This document shows positions 6,571 through 16,193 of a stretch of DNA of 64,000 bases, piece after piece (within the stretch, counting starts at the first letter, position 1; every line of letters starts with the position of its first letter). The stretch comes from Candidatus Bathyarchaeota archaeon. Its GTDB lineage: Archaea; Thermoproteota; Bathyarchaeia; TCS64; PIYN01. Below the pieces are notes generated by a model. It made no database searches. It saw nothing but the letters and a program-made list of their open reading frames with translations, and was not told where the DNA came from. The DNA lies in assembly GCA_003601775.1 (NCBI GenBank), contig PIYN01000012.1, forward strand, positions 1 to 64,000. The letters are read 5' to 3'. Both the position numbers and the translations under genes were made by a program.

Positions 6571-8619
6571 GTGGAGAGGACCGAGTTACTGAACCCTGAG
6601 GAGAGGTTCACGAAGTTCATAGAGGGCTTCAGGGATGAGAAGGGGGAGTACAAGTACGAGCAGAGGCTCTCGGAGATGATCGCGAGGGGGGAGACCTCCC
6701 TCGTCATCGACTTCAACGACCTCTACACCTTCGACATGGAGCTCGCGGAGGCCGTCCTACGGGACCCGGATGACTACCTGCCTCGCTTGAACGAGGCCGC
6801 CTTGGTGAAGCTCAGGGTGAGGGATAGGGAGTATGTGGAGAGGGTTGGCGAGATCAACGTCCGCTTCAGGGCCCTCCCCGAGGTCGTCCCGCTGAGGAGG
6901 ATCGGGTCGAGGCATATAGGGCGCCTCATCATGGTCAACGGGATCATAGTCCGCTCCTCCTCCGTCAACTCCCTCCTCACGAAGGCCGCCTTCAGGTGCT
7001 CCGTCTGCGGTGAGATGAACTACGTGATCCAGACGGGGCAGACGATGAAGAGCCCCCCGAGGTGCGAGAGCTGCGGGAAGAGGGGGGGCTTCGAACTCGT
7101 CCCCCAGGAGTCCACCTTCATCGATATCCAGCGCATCTCCATCCAGGAGCGACCGGAGGAGCTCCCCCCAGGGCAGCTCCCCAGGTCCCTGAACATCGAG
7201 ATCCGAGGGGATCTCGTCGACGTGGCGCGCCCTGGGGATCGGGTCAGCATCACGGGGATCGTGAGGCCTTTCCCGAGGACTGGTCGAGGGGGGACCCTGA
7301 GGACCTTCGACCTTTACCTTGACGCGAACTACATAGATGTGAGTGGGAAGGAGCTGGAGACGGTCGTGATCTCGCCGGAGGACGAGGAGCTGATCAAGGA
7401 GTTGGCGAAGGACCCCTGGATACATCAGAAGATCATGAGGTCGATAGCCCCCTCCATCTATGGGTATGAGCCCATCAAGGAGGCGATCATGTACCTCCTC
7501 TTCGGCGGCGTGACGAAGAACCTGCCGGACGTCCAGATCCGGGGGGATATCAACATCCTCCTCATCGGGGACCCCGGGACGGGGAAGAGCCAGCTCCTCC
7601 AGTACACGGCGAAGACAGCCCCGAGGGGTCTCTACACGACTGGGAGGGGGTCGACGGCCGCCGGCCTGACGGCCGCCGTGGTGAGGGAGAAGGGGGGAGG
7701 CTTCGTCCTGGAGGCTGGGGCGCTCGTCCTCGGGGATAAGGGGGTCTGCTGCATCGATGAGATGGATAAGATGAGGGAGGAGGACCGGAACGCCATTCAC
7801 CCCGCGATGGAGCAGCAGGTCGTCTCCGTCGCCAAGGGCGGTATCGTCGCAACTCTCAACGCCCGGACCTCCATCCTCGCCGCGGCGAACCCGGCGCTGG
7901 GGAGGTACAACCCCTACCAGACCGTGGCCCAGAACATCAACCTCCCCGTCACCATCCTCTCCCGCTTCGACCTCATCTTCGTCCTCAGGGACGAGCCGAG
8001 CAGGGAGAGGGACTCCAAGATGTCTGAGCACATCCTCTCCCTCCACAGGAGCGGGAGGACGCCGGTGGAGCCCCCCCTCAGCCCCGAGCTCCTGAGGAAG
8101 TACATCAGCTACGCCAAGCAGCTGAGGCCCGTGCTCACGGAGGAGGCGATGGAGAGGATCAGGGACTTCTACCTGAAGATGAGGTCCGTCTCGAAGGAGG
8201 GGGGTGAGGGCTCGGCCATCAGCATCACGCCGAGGCAGCTCGAGTCCCTCGTCCGGCTCGCGGAGGCGAGGGCCCGGGTCCATCTGAGGGAGGAGGTGAC
8301 GGCTGAGGACGCGGAGGCCGTGATAGCGCTGATGAAGAGGAGCCTCGAGCAGGTGGGGATCGACATGACGACGGGGGAGATCGACATAGACCTCATCATG
8401 ACGGGGAAGCCGAGGAGCCTCCAGAACAAACTCCAGAGGGTCCTCTCCGTCCTCACGGAGATGGAGAGGGCGACGGGCCTCGTCAAGGACGAGGACCTAT
8501 ACCAGAGGCTGGAGGAGGAGCACAACATGAGCAGATCCGAGGCGGGGAGGCTCATCAGGATACTCCTCCGCGACGGGACCATCTACTCCCCGAGGCCGGG
8601 GTACTTCAAGAAGGTCTGA
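6571..8619 (+). CDS. mcm: Replicative DNA helicase MCM
   Basis: Hexameric replicative helicase, 682 aa, normal for archaea and free of inteins. The N-terminal domain carries a C4 zinc finger (Cys143, Cys146, Cys165, Cys168). The AAA+ core has Walker A GDPGTGKS at 333-340, Walker B CCIDEMDK at 393-400 and the Arg-finger motif LSRFDL at 463-468, followed by a C-terminal winged helix. It starts with GTG 2 bp after the Gins23-like gene, so the two form one operon. Confidence 0.98.
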   Translation: MERTELLNPEERFTKFIEGFRDEKGEYKYEQRLSEMIARGETSLVIDFNDLYTFDMELAEAVLRDPDDYLPRLNEAALVKLRVRDREYVERVGEINVRFRALPEVVPLRRIGSRHIGRLIMVNGIIVRSSSVNSLLTKAAFRCSVCGEMNYVIQTGQTMKSPPRCESCGKRGGFELVPQESTFIDIQRISIQERPEELPPGQLPRSLNIEIRGDLVDVARPGDRVSITGIVRPFPRTGRGGTLRTFDLYLDANYIDVSGKELETVVISPEDEELIKELAKDPWIHQKIMRSIAPSIYGYEPIKEAIMYLLFGGVTKNLPDVQIRGDINILLIGDPGTGKSQLLQYTAKTAPRGLYTTGRGSTAAGLTAAVVREKGGGFVLEAGALVLGDKGVCCIDEMDKMREEDRNAIHPAMEQQVVSVAKGGIVATLNARTSILAAANPALGRYNPYQTVAQNINLPVTILSRFDLIFVLRDEPSRERDSKMSEHILSLHRSGRTPVEPPLSPELLRKYISYAKQLRPVLTEEAMERIRDFYLKMRSVSKEGGEGSAISITPRQLESLVRLAEARARVHLREEVTAEDAEAVIALMKRSLEQVGIDMTTGEIDIDLIMTGKPRSLQNKLQRVLSVLTEMERATGLVKDEDLYQRLEEEHNMSRSEAGRLIRILLRDGTIYSPRPGYFKKV

Positions 8620-8678
8620 CCACCGGAGCACTCCTGAGGCGATAGGCTGAAAAGCGGGGACACCCACCCCAGATCGGG

Positions 8679-9902
8679 ATGGGCAAGAACAAGAAGTACT
8701 CCGGCTACAGGGCCTACCAGTACCTGGAGGCCGGCGTCGACTACAAGCCCTTCAAGCTGGCGAAGGGGATCGGCCGGGTCGAGGCCTACTGGGTCCCCCT
8801 CTCGAAGGTGGAGGAGGAGCGGGCTGAGGGGCTTCTGGAGAAGTGCGTCGTGGTCTCGATGCACGATCACCCCGTCCTCTTCCCGGAGGATATGAGTCAG
8901 CTCGTGGAGTATCAGAGGGAGGGGAGGGAGTTCCTCGCCTACGAGGACCTCAGCCGCTCCTGCCTCGACGCCGTCTTCGACAACATGATGGATGGGACTG
9001 CCTACATCACCTCCAAGGCGGGGTGGAAGTGGGGCGACGTGATCTACGACCTCGGGATGAGGCTCTGCGACCTCGCCCACCAGGACTTCGTCATCAAGTG
9101 CGAGAAGGTGGAGGACGTCCTCGAGGCCCATAGGACCGGGAGGATCGCCCTCATACCCAGCCTCGAGTCCGCTACGCCGATAGAGAACGAGGTGGACCGA
9201 ATAGACATCCTCTACGGCCTCGGCGTCAGGATGATGGGGATCGTCTACAGCGAGTCCAACGCCCTCGGCTCCGGCCTCAGGGAGCCGAGGGATGGGGGCC
9301 TCACCGACTTCGGGTACGACTGCGTGAAGCGGATGAACAAGATCGGGATGGCGATAGACGTCTCCCACGCCGGTGACCAGACGGCCCTCGATACCATCGA
9401 GGCGAGCGACAAGCCGATTATGATCTCCCACGCCGGGGCGAGGGCCCTCAACGGGACGGCGAGGATGTTCCCCGACGAGGTCCTCACGGCGCTGGCTGAG
9501 AGGGACGGCGTCATCGGGATCGAGGCCGCCCCCCACACCACCTACACGAGGAACCACCCCGAGCACAGCATAGAGTCCTACATGGAGCACATGGAGTACT
9601 GCATCGAACTCATGGGGATAGACCACGTCGGGGCTGGTCCGGATACCCTCTACGGGGACCACGTCGCGCTACACGGGGTCTGGTTCGGACAGACGGGTCG
9701 GGGACACTACCCGAGGCCGCGGACGAGGGAGGGGGTCGTCGAGCCGAGGAGGGTGGAGTACGTGAGGGGGCTGGAGAACCCCTCGGAGTGCCTCATAAAC
9801 ATCACGAGGTGGCTCGTGAAGCACGGCTACTCTGACCAGGAGATCGAGAAGCTCATAGGGGGAAACGCCCTGAGGCTCCTGAGAAGGGTCTGGTGGCGCT
9901 GA
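8679..9902 (+). CDS. Membrane dipeptidase family protein (M19)
   Basis: 407-aa zinc peptidase of the renal dipeptidase family, predicted to hydrolyse dipeptides. Metal-ligand candidates are His62 and His64 in MHDHP, a glutamate in IPSLESATPIEN, and histidines in DVSHAGDQTA and ISHAGARAL. No signal peptide is visible, so it is probably cytosolic. It is 59 bp after mcm. A frameshifted relative lies at 55.3-56.3 kb. The family is clear; the physiological substrate is not. Confidence 0.85.
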   Translation: MGKNKKYSGYRAYQYLEAGVDYKPFKLAKGIGRVEAYWVPLSKVEEERAEGLLEKCVVVSMHDHPVLFPEDMSQLVEYQREGREFLAYEDLSRSCLDAVFDNMMDGTAYITSKAGWKWGDVIYDLGMRLCDLAHQDFVIKCEKVEDVLEAHRTGRIALIPSLESATPIENEVDRIDILYGLGVRMMGIVYSESNALGSGLREPRDGGLTDFGYDCVKRMNKIGMAIDVSHAGDQTALDTIEASDKPIMISHAGARALNGTARMFPDEVLTALAERDGVIGIEAAPHTTYTRNHPEHSIESYMEHMEYCIELMGIDHVGAGPDTLYGDHVALHGVWFGQTGRGHYPRPRTREGVVEPRRVEYVRGLENPSECLINITRWLVKHGYSDQEIEKLIGGNALRLLRRVWWR

Positions 9903-9975
9903 GGGGAGGCCACTCCAGACTGGGAGGCCTTATCCCCTCCCTTTTTAGGATACGGAGAAAAGAAAGTGGGGTTGA

Positions 9976-10560
9976 TCAGCTCCTCGGGGCCCTCGGCTTG
10001 GCTATGACCTCCCGGATGAAGAGGTCCTCGAAGAGCCTCATGGTATGGGCTGGCTTCACGACGAGGGCCGTGTCGGCGCCCCTCCCGGAGCCGGCGATGG
10101 CTATGACGTCGCGGTCGACGGGGATCAGCCCGGCGTCCGCCGCCATGGCGACGATCTCCACGGCGACCTTCGTCCCCTGGCCGAAGAGTCTGAGGGTCTG
10201 GGCGATGACGTCGGCGAAGGAGACGGTCTCGAACTTGCGCCTGACGGCCCTGTTGACGCCGCCGAAGATATGGGTCGCTGTGAAGACCTTCCCCCCTCCC
10301 TCCTCGATCCTCCTCCTGTTCTCCTCGCTGAGCTCCTGGACCCCCGGCTCCCTGAACCCCGTGGAGTGGGTGACGACGACGACGTTGTATCCCTTAAAGA
10401 CCTCGACGGCCTTGACCCCTGAGGCACCCCTCGTGGAGGCGACGACGATGTCCCTTATCCCCAGCTCCTCAGCCCGCTCCTTCGCCACCCTGAAGACCTC
10501 GTCGCTGTTCTCAGGCCCAGGCTCGTCGAAGTAGGTGACCTTCTTCACGGTAGAGCCCAT
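9976..10560 (-). CDS. Pyruvate kinase C-terminal-domain-like protein
   Basis: 194-aa stand-alone relative of the pyruvate kinase C-terminal domain (COG1751 group). It has VVASTRGASGVKAVEVF, VVVTHSTGFREPG and a GSGRGADTALVV segment near the end. It lacks the catalytic barrel, so it is not a pyruvate kinase. The domain binds effectors in the full enzyme; the role of the free form is unknown. It is divergent from hel308, which starts 98 bp away. Confidence 0.8.
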   Translation of the reverse strand: MGSTVKKVTYFDEPGPENSDEVFRVAKERAEELGIRDIVVASTRGASGVKAVEVFKGYNVVVVTHSTGFREPGVQELSEENRRRIEEGGGKVFTATHIFGGVNRAVRRKFETVSFADVIAQTLRLFGQGTKVAVEIVAMAADAGLIPVDRDVIAIAGSGRGADTALVVKPAHTMRLFEDLFIREVIAKPRAPRS

Positions 10561-10657
10561 GAGACAACACCGCCTTAATTATCTTGAGGCTGGAATTTAA
10601 AGGTTAATAGGGGGCTCCGACCCCTAAGTATCCCGGTAGGCGGCGGTGAGCTGAGGG

Positions 10658-12919
10658 GTGTTGAGGGTAGAGAGCCTCGACGTGCCTCGGGAGGTGAGGG
10701 AGGTCCTCATCAAGGAGGGAATCGAGACTCTCTACCCCCCGCAGGAGGAGGCCATCAGGGTGGGGGTCCTCAAGGGGAGGAGCCTCGTCATGGCGACGCC
10801 GACGGCGAGCGGGAAGACCCTCGTCGCCGTCCTCTGCGCCCTGAAGCACGTCATAGAGGAGGGGGGGAAGGTCCTCTACCTCACGCCCCTGAGGGCCCTG
10901 GCCTGGGAGAAGTACGAGGAGTTCCTCCGGTTCTCTGGGATCGAGAAGAGGAATGGGGGGAGGGTCTCGGTCGCCCTCAGCACGGGCGACTACGACAGCT
11001 CCAACCCCCGGCTCGGGAGATACGACATCATCGTCACGACGAACGAGAAGTGCGACTCCCTCCTCAGGCATAGGGCCCCCTGGATATCTGAGGTCACCCT
11101 CGTCGTCGCCGATGAGGTGCACCTCATAGGCTCCGACAGGGGCCCGACCCTCGAGGTGGTCCTCGCCCGGCTGAGGCAGATGAGGCCTGACCTCCAAGTC
11201 CTCGCCCTCAGCGCCACCATCAGGAACGCGGAGGAGGTCGCGGAGTGGCTGGGGGCGGAGGTCGTCTCGACGGAGTGGAGGCCCGTAGAGCTGAGGGAGG
11301 GGGTCTACTACAGGGACGTGGTGATCTTCAGGGACGGCTCCTCCTACAGGCTCAAGCCCATGCACGGCAAGGCCCCGATAAACCTGGCGCTCAACGCCGT
11401 GGCCTCGGGGGGGCAGGCTCTCATCTTCGTCGAGTCCAGGAGGAGGGCGATGAGCATGGCGAGGGAGACGGCGGAGGCGCTGAAGGATCTGCTGCCCAGG
11501 AGGCAGCTGAGGGCGCTGCGGAGGGTGGCGGATGAGGTGCTGATCCACGGGGAGAGGACGAGCATCGGCGACCTCCTCGCCTCCTGCATAAGCATGGGGG
11601 CGGCCTTCCACCACGCGGGGCTGAGGGCTGAGCATAGGCGGATCGTGGAGGAGGCCTTCAGGGAGGGGAAGATCAAGGTGATAGCCGCGACGCCCACCCT
11701 TGCGGCCGGCGTCAACCTCCCCGCCCGTCTCGTTGTTATAGCGAACTACAGGCGCTTCGTCCCGGGGTATGGGATGTACCCCATCTCCGTTATGGAGTAT
11801 AAGCAGATGAGCGGGAGGGCCGGGAGGCCGCAGTATGATAAGTTCGGGGAGGCGATCCTCATAGCCGAGTCCTCCGAGGAGCAGGACTACCTGATGGAGA
11901 GCTATGTCCTCTCGAAGCCTGAGAGGCTCTACTCCCGCCTCGCCTCGGAGGCCGCCCTCAGGGGGCACGTCCTCGCCGCCGTCGCCTCCGACTACGCCCA
12001 CTCCGAGGCGGGCCTCCTCGACTTCTTCTCCAGGACCTTCTACGCCTACCACTATGACCCCCGGGGGCTCAGGGAGACGATAGGGTCGATGCTCAGGTTC
12101 CTCTCCAAGGAGGATATGATAAGGCTCGAGGGGGAGTACCTCTACGCCACGGAGTTCGGGAGGAGGGTCTCAGAGCTCTACATCGACCCCCTCTCCGCCG
12201 TCATCCTGAGGGATGGGCTGAGGAGGAGGGTGGAGCGCCCGACGGACCTCACCTACCTCCACCTCATCTGCCACACCCCCGATATGTCGCCGGTCCTGAG
12301 GCCGAGGAGGAACGAGCTGGTGGAGGTCGAGGTCTTCCTCGAGGAGCACCGTGACGAGCTCGCCTGCCGCATCCCCCAGCCCTGGGAGGACGAGGTGGAG
12401 TACGAGCAGTTCCTCGGGGAGGTGAAGACGGCGATGGTCCTCATGGGATGGATCGAGGAGCTCTCCGAGAACGACCTCCTGGAGAGGTTCAACGTCCAGC
12501 CCGGGGACCGCTTCCGTATCGTCCAGAACGCCGAGTGGCTCCTCTACGCCGCTCAGGAGCTCGCGGCCATCCTCAAGATCAGGGGGCTCAGGGGACGTCT
12601 CTCAAGGCTGAGGGACAGGGTGAAGTACGGTGTGAAGGAGGAGCTCCTCCCCCTGGTGAGGCTCAGGGGGATCGGCCGGGTGAGGGCCCGCGTCCTCTAC
12701 AACTCCGGCCTCAGGACCTTGGAGGACCTGAAGAGGGTGCCTCTGAGGAGGCTCGTGGAGATCCCGCTGATAGGGGCTGGGATGGCGAAGAGGATAAAGG
12801 AGCAGGTCGGGGGCGTCGTGGAGGAAGAGGAGTGGAGGAGACTCTCGGAGAGGGAGGCGGAGCAGAGGGCGCTGACGGAGTTCATCGAAGAGGAGCCGCC
12901 AGAGGAGCCCCCACACTGA
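10658..12919 (+). CDS. ATP-dependent DNA helicase Hel308 (Hjm)
   Basis: SF2 helicase that unwinds stalled forks in the 3'-5' direction. Of 753 aa, motif I is ATPTASGKT at 46-54, the DEAH-type motif II is DEVH at 152-155 and motif III is SATIR. Motif VI includes QMSGRAGRPQYD. A winged-helix and ratchet domain follow, and the C-terminal helix-hairpin-helix (RGIGRVRARVLYNSGL) is typical of Hel308. The start is GTG at 10658; a TTG follows immediately. It is monocistronic. Confidence 0.94.
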   Translation: MLRVESLDVPREVREVLIKEGIETLYPPQEEAIRVGVLKGRSLVMATPTASGKTLVAVLCALKHVIEEGGKVLYLTPLRALAWEKYEEFLRFSGIEKRNGGRVSVALSTGDYDSSNPRLGRYDIIVTTNEKCDSLLRHRAPWISEVTLVVADEVHLIGSDRGPTLEVVLARLRQMRPDLQVLALSATIRNAEEVAEWLGAEVVSTEWRPVELREGVYYRDVVIFRDGSSYRLKPMHGKAPINLALNAVASGGQALIFVESRRRAMSMARETAEALKDLLPRRQLRALRRVADEVLIHGERTSIGDLLASCISMGAAFHHAGLRAEHRRIVEEAFREGKIKVIAATPTLAAGVNLPARLVVIANYRRFVPGYGMYPISVMEYKQMSGRAGRPQYDKFGEAILIAESSEEQDYLMESYVLSKPERLYSRLASEAALRGHVLAAVASDYAHSEAGLLDFFSRTFYAYHYDPRGLRETIGSMLRFLSKEDMIRLEGEYLYATEFGRRVSELYIDPLSAVILRDGLRRRVERPTDLTYLHLICHTPDMSPVLRPRRNELVEVEVFLEEHRDELACRIPQPWEDEVEYEQFLGEVKTAMVLMGWIEELSENDLLERFNVQPGDRFRIVQNAEWLLYAAQELAAILKIRGLRGRLSRLRDRVKYGVKEELLPLVRLRGIGRVRARVLYNSGLRTLEDLKRVPLRRLVEIPLIGAGMAKRIKEQVGGVVEEEEWRRLSEREAEQRALTEFIEEEPPEEPPH

Positions 12920-13045
12920 CCCCAAGATCCCGAGAGCCCGTGATGAGAGATTAAAGGGAACCGGCGATGATGGACAGCGACCCATGGGCCGGCTGCATAA
13001 GACCTATCTCTCAGCCTGAGTGCTTGTAACACGGGGAGTGGATCG

Positions 13046-13867
13046 ATGGAGTTGAATGAAACCATTAGGAGGCAGTGGAACAAGGGGGCCAAGAGCTGGG
13101 TCGAGTTCGTCCGGAGTGGGAGAGACTACTATAAGGAGCATCTGAACGGCCCGGCGTTGAAGCGGATGGTGGGGAATGTCAGGGGGAAGAGGGTGCTCGA
13201 CGTCGGTTGTGGCGAGGGGTACTTCTCGAGGGTTTTTGCAAGGATGGGCGCGGAGGTTACGGGGATCGACATCAGCGAGGCCCTCATCGAGGCGGCGAGG
13301 GAGGAGGAGCGAGAACACCCCCTCGGGGTCAAGTACTTCGTCGCCGACGCCGCCGACCTCGGCATGCTCGAGTCCGAGAGCTTCGACATCGCCTTCTGTC
13401 ACATGGCCCTCTCCGACATCGCGGACTATGAGGGGGCGATAGCCGAGGTCTCCCGCATCCTCAAGGTGGAAGGGAGGTTCGTCATCGTGATGGAACACCC
13501 CTGCTTCAGCACAAGGTTCATGGAGGGGAAGAAGGTGAGCGGCTGGGAGATAAGGCTCGGCAGGGATGGCTCGAAGGAGTACCTCTACTACCGGGTCGAG
13601 GACTACCTCCGGAGGCATAGCTACACCTGGGAGTGGAAACACGACCGGCTCCCCTACAGCTTCGTGACGACGGGCTTCCACCGTACCCTCTCAGACTACG
13701 TGAACACGCTGACCAAGAACGGGCTGGTCATCACAAGGCTCGATGAGCCCCAGCCCCTCGAGGAGGGGGTCAGGATCCACCCTCCTCTGAGGAAGCACTA
13801 CAGGGTCCCCTTCTCCCTTGTCATAGAGGCCACTAAAATCCCCTGGAGACTGAGGAGCGGGGACTAA
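13046..13867 (+). CDS. SAM-dependent methyltransferase
   Basis: 273-aa class-I methyltransferase of the UbiE/Methyltransf_11 type. SAM motif I is VLDVGCGEGYFSRVF near residue 50, followed by GIDIS and later DIAFCHMALSDIAD. The substrate is unknown. It is preceded by the end of hel308 (126 bp away) and followed by the RNase P RNA gene on the other strand. The family is clear; the biological role is not. Confidence 0.8.
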   Translation: MELNETIRRQWNKGAKSWVEFVRSGRDYYKEHLNGPALKRMVGNVRGKRVLDVGCGEGYFSRVFARMGAEVTGIDISEALIEAAREEEREHPLGVKYFVADAADLGMLESESFDIAFCHMALSDIADYEGAIAEVSRILKVEGRFVIVMEHPCFSTRFMEGKKVSGWEIRLGRDGSKEYLYYRVEDYLRRHSYTWEWKHDRLPYSFVTTGFHRTLSDYVNTLTKNGLVITRLDEPQPLEEGVRIHPPLRKHYRVPFSLVIEATKIPWRLRSGD

Positions 13868-13932
13868 AGGAGAGGGCCTTCTCCTTCCTCTACCATACTT
13901 ACATAAGAACTCTTCTTAACCCTTCGCAGGGT

Positions 13933-14238
13933 GGTCGGTGTGCCGGCCGTAACCCATCTTCTGTTTTAGGCGGCATTCGGCTGAACGGGCTACCCGCGTC
14001 TCGGGCAGGTGCTCATGGACGCCTATTCGCCCTTTCACCCTGCGGGTCGGCCGTCTCACCCGACCCGACTGCGTCCTCGACGCCTCCTCGGCGCGTCACC
14101 GCCATTCGCAGGCGGGGGTCTCGTTTCTGTTCCGGAGCCAGGGCTCTCGCCCTACGCCTTGCGGCGTCGCAGTCCTGCCTGGTGGATGGAGTTTCCCCAA
14201 GCCCTGAGGCTCGGAAGCCGCCCACCGGCTCACCGACC
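13933..14238 (-). ncRNA. rnpB: RNase P RNA (archaeal type A)
   Basis: Catalytic RNA that trims tRNA 5' leaders. The first 8 nt (GGTCGGTG) pair exactly with the last 8 (CACCGACC), closing helix P1. Conserved blocks are present in order: GGGGAAACTCCATCC near the 5' end, GGAACAGAAACGAG, GCAGGGTGAAAGGGCG, and AAAACAGAAGATGGGTTACGG before P1 closes. The length of about 306 nt fits a full type-A RNA rather than the reduced Thermoproteales form. A TATA-like element is centred 27 bp upstream. Confidence 0.94.
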
Positions 14239-14260
14239 AAGATGGAGATGTGAGGGGGGT

Positions 14261-14270
14261 TCTAAATACT
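14261..14270 (-). promoter_or_regulatory. TATA element for RNase P RNA
   Basis: The minus strand reads AGTATTTAGA, centred about 27 bp upstream of the predicted RNA 5' end. This is the standard archaeal TATA-to-start distance. Confidence 0.6.
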
Positions 14271-14317
14271 TTATGGCATTCAGAGTTTCCTACAGGCCCT
14301 TCGACTAAGCGGATCCC

Positions 14318-14863
14318 TTAAGCCCTCACCTGTGGTGCTACAGGCGCCTCTATGAGGTTCGCGAAGAGCTCCTCCTCCAGCTCGTCGAAGGACTTGAGCT
14401 CCTTCTTCCTCCTCTTCCTCCGCTTCCCCTCCTTCCTCTTCTCCTTCTTCTCCTCTTCCTTCGCCTTCTCCTCTCTCCTCTTCTCTACCCTCGGCCTCTC
14501 CTTCACCTCCTCCTTCTTCTCCCCTCGCTCCCCCTTCATCGGAGGGATCTCCTTTGGGAGGAGGACGTCAAGGGGCTTGGTGAGGAGGATGAAGCTGCCG
14601 ACTCTGTCGATATACTCGAAGGGGACGGAGATCCTGTCCTGCCCCTTCAGCCGCTCCCTCAAGGTCCTCCCGGTGACGATGAGAGCGATGTGGCCATCTG
14701 GGGTATAAGTCCAATCTATGGCCTGTCCTATGCGTTCGAGTTCATAGTCGAAGACAACCTTCCCGAGTAACTCCTCCTTCGGGATGTATTTGGGAAGCCT
14801 TAATGTGGCTACGAACCCCTTATTATTCTCGTCTCCTCTCTTCTTATCCCAGAACATGGACAC
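14318..14863 (-). CDS. PRC-barrel domain protein with a charged tail
   Basis: 181 aa. Residues 15-100 look like a PRC barrel (LLGKVVFDYELERIGQAIDW, then ISVPFEYIDRVGSFILL). Residues 108-155 are almost all Lys, Arg and Glu and probably form a coiled coil or flexible linker. The end (ELEEELFANLIEAPV) is an amphipathic stretch. PRC barrels occur in CdvA, the archaeal division protein that recruits ESCRT-III, and in RimM and other RNA proteins. The domain order is CdvA-like, but I see no cdvB or cdvC nearby and do not assign that function. Confidence 0.65.
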   Translation of the reverse strand: MSMFWDKKRGDENNKGFVATLRLPKYIPKEELLGKVVFDYELERIGQAIDWTYTPDGHIALIVTGRTLRERLKGQDRISVPFEYIDRVGSFILLTKPLDVLLPKEIPPMKGERGEKKEEVKERPRVEKRREEKAKEEEKKEKRKEGKRRKRRKKELKSFDELEEELFANLIEAPVAPQVRA

Positions 14864-15020
14864 CCACGCCTTCTTCTCTCCCCCACTACTTCCCCGAGGT
14901 GAAACATATAATACCTTTATGAAGCATTAATCGAGATCTACACTTCGTTTCGATAACACATCTGAGAATACCATCCCTTCATAACGCCCTAATGAAGAAG
15001 CAAAAAATAGAAGAAGGTGG

Positions 15021-16187
15021 TCAGGCGGAGTAGAGGACTTTTCCGTCTATCAGGACCATCTCCACCTTCGACTTGATGTTCAGAGGGTCTCCGCTGAGGA
15101 TCCTCAGGTCGGCGTCCTTCCCCCTCTCGATGCTCCCCACACGGTCAGCGATCCCCAGGATCTCAGCGGGGTTGATGGTCATGGCACGGAGGGCGACGTC
15201 CCTCGGCAGGCCGTTCTTCACGTAGAGGGCGGCTACAAGGGGCAGCAGCCTGATGGCCTGTGAGGTCGCGTCCGTTGTGATGGCGATCTTGACCCCGGCG
15301 TCATGTAGGACCTTCGCCGTCTTGAAGCTCATCTCCCGCATCTCCCAGGTCCCCCTCCTCATCGCCGGACCGTGGACGGCTGGTATCCCCTTCCTCGCCA
15401 CCCACTCCGCGACCCTGTGCCCCTCCGTCGCATGGTGCCAGACGACCTTCACCCCGAACTCCTCCGCAACCCTCACCACCGACGCGATATCATCGGCCCT
15501 GTGGGCGTGGGCGAGGAGGGGGATCTCTCCCCGTAACACGGGCTCCAAGGCCTCGAGCTTCAGGTCCTTGTCGGGCATCTTCGAGGGGTCCTCCTTCGCC
15601 ACCTCCTTCTTCCTCATATAATTCTGGGCCTTCACCAGCCATTCCCTCAGGATCCCCGCGATGCCCATACGGGTTGATGGTGTCTTCTTCTGGGTCTGGC
15701 CGTAGACTCTCCTCGGCATATCCCCGAAGGTGATCTTCATCCCTGAGGGATTCCTCACCACCATCTCGTCCACCACGGTCTTTGGAGCCGTCTTCAGGAC
15801 GGCGGCGGTCCCCGCGATGACATTCCCGCTCCCAGGGAGGACTTGGATCGTGGTGACGCCCGTCTCGAGGGCAGCTCTCAGGCCCCCCTCATCCGCGTTC
15901 GCCTTGATCCCATCGATGACGCGCATCTGGGGTGTAGCGGGGTCCGTCGTCTCATCGCTGTCGGCTCCGGCCCACCCTATGCTCTCCTCCACGATGCCCA
16001 GGTGGCACTGGGCCTCGACCAGACCCGGCATCACGACCTTTCCGGTCGCGTCGATGACCTCGGCACCCTCTGGAATCTGGACATCCACGCCTACGTCCAG
16101 GATCTTCCCATCCTCTATGAGGATTGTCCCCCCCTCGATGGTCCCCTGGGTTATCGTGAGGATCTTACCACCCTTGATGGCTAACAC
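15021..16187 (-). CDS. Amidohydrolase (imidazolonepropionase-like), copy 1
   Basis: 388-aa metal-dependent hydrolase of the amidohydrolase superfamily, with composite-domain strands at both ends and a TIM barrel. The opening metal motif after PGLVEA reads QCHLG, so the first His of HxH is replaced by Gln. Later candidates (HAHRADD, WHHATEGH, TTDATS) are present. The substrate is unknown. It lies 6 bp downstream of a tandem paralogue that keeps HxH. Lys/Asp-rich segments such as [11 protein letters not shown] are shared between the two. Confidence 0.85.
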   Translation of the reverse strand: MLAIKGGKILTITQGTIEGGTILIEDGKILDVGVDVQIPEGAEVIDATGKVVMPGLVEAQCHLGIVEESIGWAGADSDETTDPATPQMRVIDGIKANADEGGLRAALETGVTTIQVLPGSGNVIAGTAAVLKTAPKTVVDEMVVRNPSGMKITFGDMPRRVYGQTQKKTPSTRMGIAGILREWLVKAQNYMRKKEVAKEDPSKMPDKDLKLEALEPVLRGEIPLLAHAHRADDIASVVRVAEEFGVKVVWHHATEGHRVAEWVARKGIPAVHGPAMRRGTWEMREMSFKTAKVLHDAGVKIAITTDATSQAIRLLPLVAALYVKNGLPRDVALRAMTINPAEILGIADRVGSIERGKDADLRILSGDPLNIKSKVEMVLIDGKVLYSA

Positions 16188-16193
16188 GTCCCA

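Noticed and set aside
6757-8283. 508-aa frame opposite mcm
   Set aside because: It is the complement of a clear MCM helicase; rich in Pro, Gly, Asp and Arg from GC-rich antisense reading, with no family features.
10604-12052. 482-aa frame opposite hel308
   Set aside because: Same reason: antisense shadow of a helicase with all motifs on the other strand.
14009-14308. Short frames across the RNase P RNA
   Set aside because: The DNA here folds as a complete RNase P RNA with closing helix and conserved blocks.
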